Assembly (NCBI GenBank): GCA_902537415.1
Contig: CACBBC010000013.1
Coordinates: forward strand, 1 to 45,647
Length of the DNA stretch: 45,647 bases
DNA from: an uncultured Alphaproteobacteria bacterium
GTDB lineage: Bacteria; Pseudomonadota; Alphaproteobacteria; Rhodobacterales; Rhodobacteraceae
Direction: 5' to 3'
Of the stretch, positions 43,006 through 45,647 are shown piece after piece. The notes beneath the pieces are model-generated. The model made no database searches and was not told the DNA's origin. It saw only the letters and a list, made by a program, of their open reading frames with translations. Numbering within the stretch: position 1 is the stretch's first letter; the number at the start of each line of letters is the position of its first letter. Made by a program: the position numbers and the translations under genes.

Positions 43006-44277
43006 CTAAATGGTGCCATTCAAGCGGATCCGGTCTTTATGTGCTTTGATAATACTAACTGACTTTGTTAGATAAATGGTAGCCTGTACTATAAAATACA
43101 ACGTGAATAGACTCACAAATAAATGCAAATTTAAAATATCGGCTGCATATCCTACAGTAAATACGGCAAAGTACGCTATCGATGACCAAAACATTGCGTA
43201 AGCGTAATATTTTGAAGCACCAAATACTATTAAAATATTTTTACCCAGCAGTGAAGACAAAGTTCCAATTGGAATGACTAAAATCAAAAATTTAAAAATA
43301 TTTATCAGTATTGGATTATAAGAACCTAATAATAAAAAACTTATTGTTTTAATATTTACAGTAAATATGGCACTTATTGAACTGCTGATGACAAGTGAAA
43401 TTGCGATAACCCTAATCAGAAATTTTATGTCCCGTGTTTTTGCAATATGTGGGTAGATAACATTACCCACTACATGGAAGGGAGTTAATAAAATATTGAT
43501 TACCCTACACGCTAGGTCAAAATAAGCTACACTCACTGGCCCCAAGTATATTTGGATTAAAATTATTGTTACTTTGTCCCTTAGAACCGTTCCAATTGTT
43601 GAAAATGATATTATAAAGCTTTCTTTAGTAAGATTTATTATTTCTTCTAAATTTAACTCAACTGGTTTTAGTTTGTGTTTTGATATGATCAATATGCTAA
43701 ACAGTAGTGAAAGCATTGATCCTAGACCATACAAAGTAGGCACTACCAAATAATCAGCTGAACCATTTACAAAAATGAATATACTACAAGCAAAAAATAA
43801 TTTTGTTAATAAATTTGAAATTGCTACAAATTTCATTTCTTCAATTCCTTGAAAGTACCACATTGGAAGCATTGACTCAAAAAATATAAAAATCATAAAA
43901 GTGAAAAAAAGTATCTTGTGATCATTAAATTTTGCAAACAATAAAAGAAAAAAAATGATACAAACAACTAAAGCAAACAGTATCAACTTAATGATGGTTA
44001 TTTGTACTAATATTTTTGATATAATTTTCTTATCTTTTCTGTTCTCAGAAACCAATTTAGTACCAAGTGTATCGAAACCCAACTGAATAAAAGCTATCAA
44101 AATCTGAGCCACTGCCCAAACCCACATGACTATTCCATACAGTTCTGCACCCAATGTCCTTATAAGATAAGGAAACGTCACTAACGGCAAAATAATAGAT
44201 ACAAACTTTACACTTGATATGTATGAAAAATTTTTAATCATAACACTGTAACTTTGATAGAGTTGATTGATTTTCAT
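43006..44277 (-). CDS. Wzx-type polysaccharide flippase
   Basis: A 423-aa membrane protein with about 12 hydrophobic segments, of the MATE/MOP-superfamily oligosaccharide flippase (Polysacc_synt) family. The N-terminal VKFVSIILPLVTFPYLIRTL followed by GAELYGIVMWVWAVAQ is characteristic. It moves undecaprenyl-linked repeat units across the inner membrane, so the locus probably uses the Wzx/Wzy route; no Wzy polymerase is seen here. It lies near the middle of the minus-strand polysaccharide genes, just upstream of the GT4 gene. Start ATG 44277. Assignment to the family is solid; the exact substrate is unknown. Confidence 0.88.
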   Translation of the reverse strand: MKINQLYQSYSVMIKNFSYISSVKFVSIILPLVTFPYLIRTLGAELYGIVMWVWAVAQILIAFIQLGFDTLGTKLVSENRKDKKIISKILVQITIIKLILFALVVCIIFFLLLFAKFNDHKILFFTFMIFIFFESMLPMWYFQGIEEMKFVAISNLLTKLFFACSIFIFVNGSADYLVVPTLYGLGSMLSLLFSILIISKHKLKPVELNLEEIINLTKESFIISFSTIGTVLRDKVTIILIQIYLGPVSVAYFDLACRVINILLTPFHVVGNVIYPHIAKTRDIKFLIRVIAISLVISSSISAIFTVNIKTISFLLLGSYNPILINIFKFLILVIPIGTLSSLLGKNILIVFGASKYYAYAMFWSSIAYFAVFTVGYAADILNLHLFVSLFTLYFIVQATIYLTKSVSIIKAHKDRIRLNGTI

Positions 44278-44598
44278 CTATTTATCCACACCAGCGTTTT
44301 AAAAGATTTGAACAGTTACCGGCTTTCCACCAAATGGTTTGAAACAGTCAGTTTTAGCGAGTTGCAATATTTTTGCCAGTACCATCATGACTATCCTGGT
44401 AAATCATTATATAGCAGATTAAAGGCCATCAGTCTAAATAGGACTAGCCCATAATTCCTGAATTTCATATGAGCCAAAGAAATATAAGCTTTTTAGTGGA
44501 CAGAGAAGTTCCTCATCAGAGGTTCAAATTTCTAAAAACACATAAGACCCAAAAAAAAAGTAAGAAACAAAAGACGTTCTACTTTGAAAATAATGTGC
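44278..44598. other. 321-nt gap between the flippase and methyltransferase genes
   Basis: AT-rich. Two short frames on the + strand (44254-44454 and 44469-44654) run against the direction of the locus, have no clear ribosome-binding site, and overlap the neighbouring genes; I do not support them as genes. The stretch may hold a promoter for the flippase/GT4 genes or decayed coding DNA. Confidence 0.45.
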
Positions 44599-45276
44599 CT
44601 AATTTGGCAAAGTGCTTTCTTTGTAGATGTTTAATTGCCTACTCTTTGCAATAAATATATCATGCTCTATATGCCAGTGCAGGTTGTTTTTCCGGGCCCA
44701 ATCAACATAAGTATCGAGGCTTGGATAATTTGAGTCAAGATGACATGCAAGAATGTCATCGATCATCACAACAATTGTGTCAAATCTTTTTAAATTCTTT
44801 TCTATTATTTTTAGCTCTGAGCTAATCGATGTTTTTTCTTCTCCCCTATAGGTGATTCCAGAAGAGTAGTGAGCATCGAGCCAAAAACAAACGTTCCCAC
44901 CCAATAAACTACACACTCCATCAAGGCACTTTTCGGAGGTGCCTTCGTGAAACCTTATTTTCTTTGAATACCTCTTTGAAAGAATTTTTGAAATAATAGT
45001 GCATTCGTTAGATGCTTCTATAGTATGTACCAAAGGAAAATTTCTAGCCAAGTACCGGGTTGTTTGACCAACAAATGTTCCAGTTTCTACCCAGGTTGAA
45101 CCAATAGTACCATGCCTAAGGAGCAATTTGTGCTTTATAAATGGTGGAATAGGATAAGAGCAGCCAGTCCTTAGGTACCATGCAACTAACTTTAAAGGTC
45201 TTACTATCCACCCTAGGAAATAATTTAAAATTTCGACAGATATTAGTTTTGCAATTCTTAAAGGTAAACTAGTCAA
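44599..45276 (-). CDS. Class I SAM-dependent methyltransferase-like protein
   Basis: A 225-aa protein with a Rossmann methyltransferase pattern: WVETGTFVGQTTRYLA (about residues 63-78) is a motif I-like Gly-rich loop, VHTIEAS holds the acidic residue at the end of the second strand, and VCFWLDAHYSSG plus VVMIDD form later motifs. The best fits are the Methyltransf_24/FkbM-like enzymes that modify polysaccharides. In the phosphoramidate setting, O-methylation (as in the O-methyl phosphoramidate of C. jejuni) is an idea only. The first ~55 residues are hydrophobic and basic, suggesting membrane association. The protein lies between glycosyltransferase and flippase genes on the same strand. Confidence 0.7.
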   Translation of the reverse strand: MTSLPLRIAKLISVEILNYFLGWIVRPLKLVAWYLRTGCSYPIPPFIKHKLLLRHGTIGSTWVETGTFVGQTTRYLARNFPLVHTIEASNECTIISKILSKRYSKKIRFHEGTSEKCLDGVCSLLGGNVCFWLDAHYSSGITYRGEEKTSISSELKIIEKNLKRFDTIVVMIDDILACHLDSNYPSLDTYVDWARKNNLHWHIEHDIFIAKSRQLNIYKESTLPN

Positions 45277-45310
45277 ATTTCAATCTCTCTTTCATTGTTA
45301 ATAACTGAAC

Positions 45311-45647
45311 TTACACCCTTCTGCCAAGAACTTTTATAATCCCATATATTTCACTATGAAAACTCAACCATGACTCATAAGATGGAAAATTTCTTAGGCT
45401 ATATTCTTTTGTTGACGAAGATAAAGCTTTATATTGAGAGTGTGAAAATAACATTTCCTTCAACTCTTTTAGCATACTTGGGCAAGAACACAGATAACCT
45501 GACTCCTGATCATTGAAGTAATCACTCAAGCCCGGCCTATCATTTGTAATTACCGGTATTCCAAAAAAATACGCCTCCAAAGCAGCCATCGGGAGAGTGT
45601 CAATGTCTGAAGTTAAACAGAAATAAATCAGATTATCATTATTATAA
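45311..45647 (-). CDS. Glycosyltransferase, C-terminal part (runs off the window)
   Basis: The minus-strand frame is open to the window edge: about 111 codons without a required start. Residues SDIDTLPMAALEAYFFGIPVITN, read in two pieces, are the GT4 nucleotide-sugar binding end (the first conserved acidic residue and the E-A-x-x-x-G-x-P-V motif). The ATG at 45589 is internal, not the true start, because the family motif extends upstream of it. It continues the polysaccharide locus beyond the window. The donor sugar is unknown. Confidence 0.8.
   Translation of the reverse strand, partial: YNNDNLIYFCLTSDIDTLPMAALEAYFFGIPVITNDRPGLSDYFNDQESGYLCSCPSMLKELKEMLFSHSQYKALSSSTKEYSLRNFPSYESWLSFHSEIYGIIKVLGRRV

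Noticed and set aside
44254-44654. Two short + strand frames in the flippase/methyltransferase gap
   Set aside because: Opposite to the locus, overlap real genes at both ends, no ribosome-binding site or recognised domain.
1-45647. CRISPR array, tRNA, rRNA, transposase or integrase
   Set aside because: Looked for regular short repeats, cloverleaf-like GC-rich segments and transposase motifs; none convincing.

Overview
The window is low-GC bacterial DNA (I estimate upper 30s % G+C by eye) from an apparently marine, heterotrophic proteobacterium. The basis is a branched-chain-type (Liv) ABC importer, several acyl-CoA degradation operons, a complete homogentisate operon with its DUF2783 partner, and a cupin that looks like a DddK/DddW-type DMSP lyase. 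A low-GC marine alphaproteobacterium fits best, but no rRNA or other taxonomic marker is present, so this is a weak inference. I found no tRNA, rRNA, transposase, integrase or CRISPR array.

Layout. (1) Positions 1-4036, + strand: acyl-CoA degradation operon (3' end of an acyl-CoA synthetase, 3-hydroxyacyl-CoA dehydrogenase, enoyl-CoA hydratase, two SDRs). (2) Positions 4026-10608, - strand: TesB thioesterase, an APH-type kinase / histidine phosphatase / acyl-CoA dehydrogenase trio resembling dispersed ACAD10/ACAD11 domains, a nitronate monooxygenase-like flavoprotein, a thiolase and a MaoC hydratase. (3) Positions 10858-15856, + strand: livKHMGF-type importer, with repeats and a promoter upstream and a hairpin after the binding-protein gene. 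The LivF Walker A lysine is arginine. (4) Positions 15861-20567: serine hydrolase, PaaI-like thioesterase, amidase and acyl-CoA ligase. (5) Positions 20568-21041: AT-rich gap with a perfect 16-bp palindrome over a possible -10 box and a short GC-rich patch. (6) Positions 21042-27157: two small proteins, then homogentisate dioxygenase, fumarylacetoacetase, a metallo-beta-lactamase-fold protein with altered ligands, an aromatic-ring flavin monooxygenase and DUF2783. (7) Positions 27176-33220: a diverged direct duplication (small membrane protein, cupin, VanZ-like protein). The second copy keeps only a truncated membrane-protein ORF and a frameshifted cupin tail, plus an intact VanZ-like gene. 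GT2, asnB and a CDP-alcohol phosphotransferase lie between the copies. (8) Positions 29051-45647, almost all - strand: a surface-polysaccharide locus.

The main find is the tightly overlapping trio at 37332-41748: a nucleotidyltransferase, a class I glutamine amidotransferase, and a 1020-aa PEP-synthase-like protein. Together they match the three Campylobacter jejuni enzymes that make cytidine diphosphoramidate for the O-methyl phosphoramidate capsule modification (Cj1416, Cj1417, Cj1418). Here the glutamine-kinase homologue carries an extra N-terminal, degenerate nucleotidyltransferase domain. The trio lies beside CDP-alcohol phosphotransferase-family genes: one intact, and one next to the trio broken by two in-frame TAA codons. 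No Cj1415-like kinase is visible. I propose that this locus makes a phosphoramidate-decorated polysaccharide, possibly by a variant transfer route.
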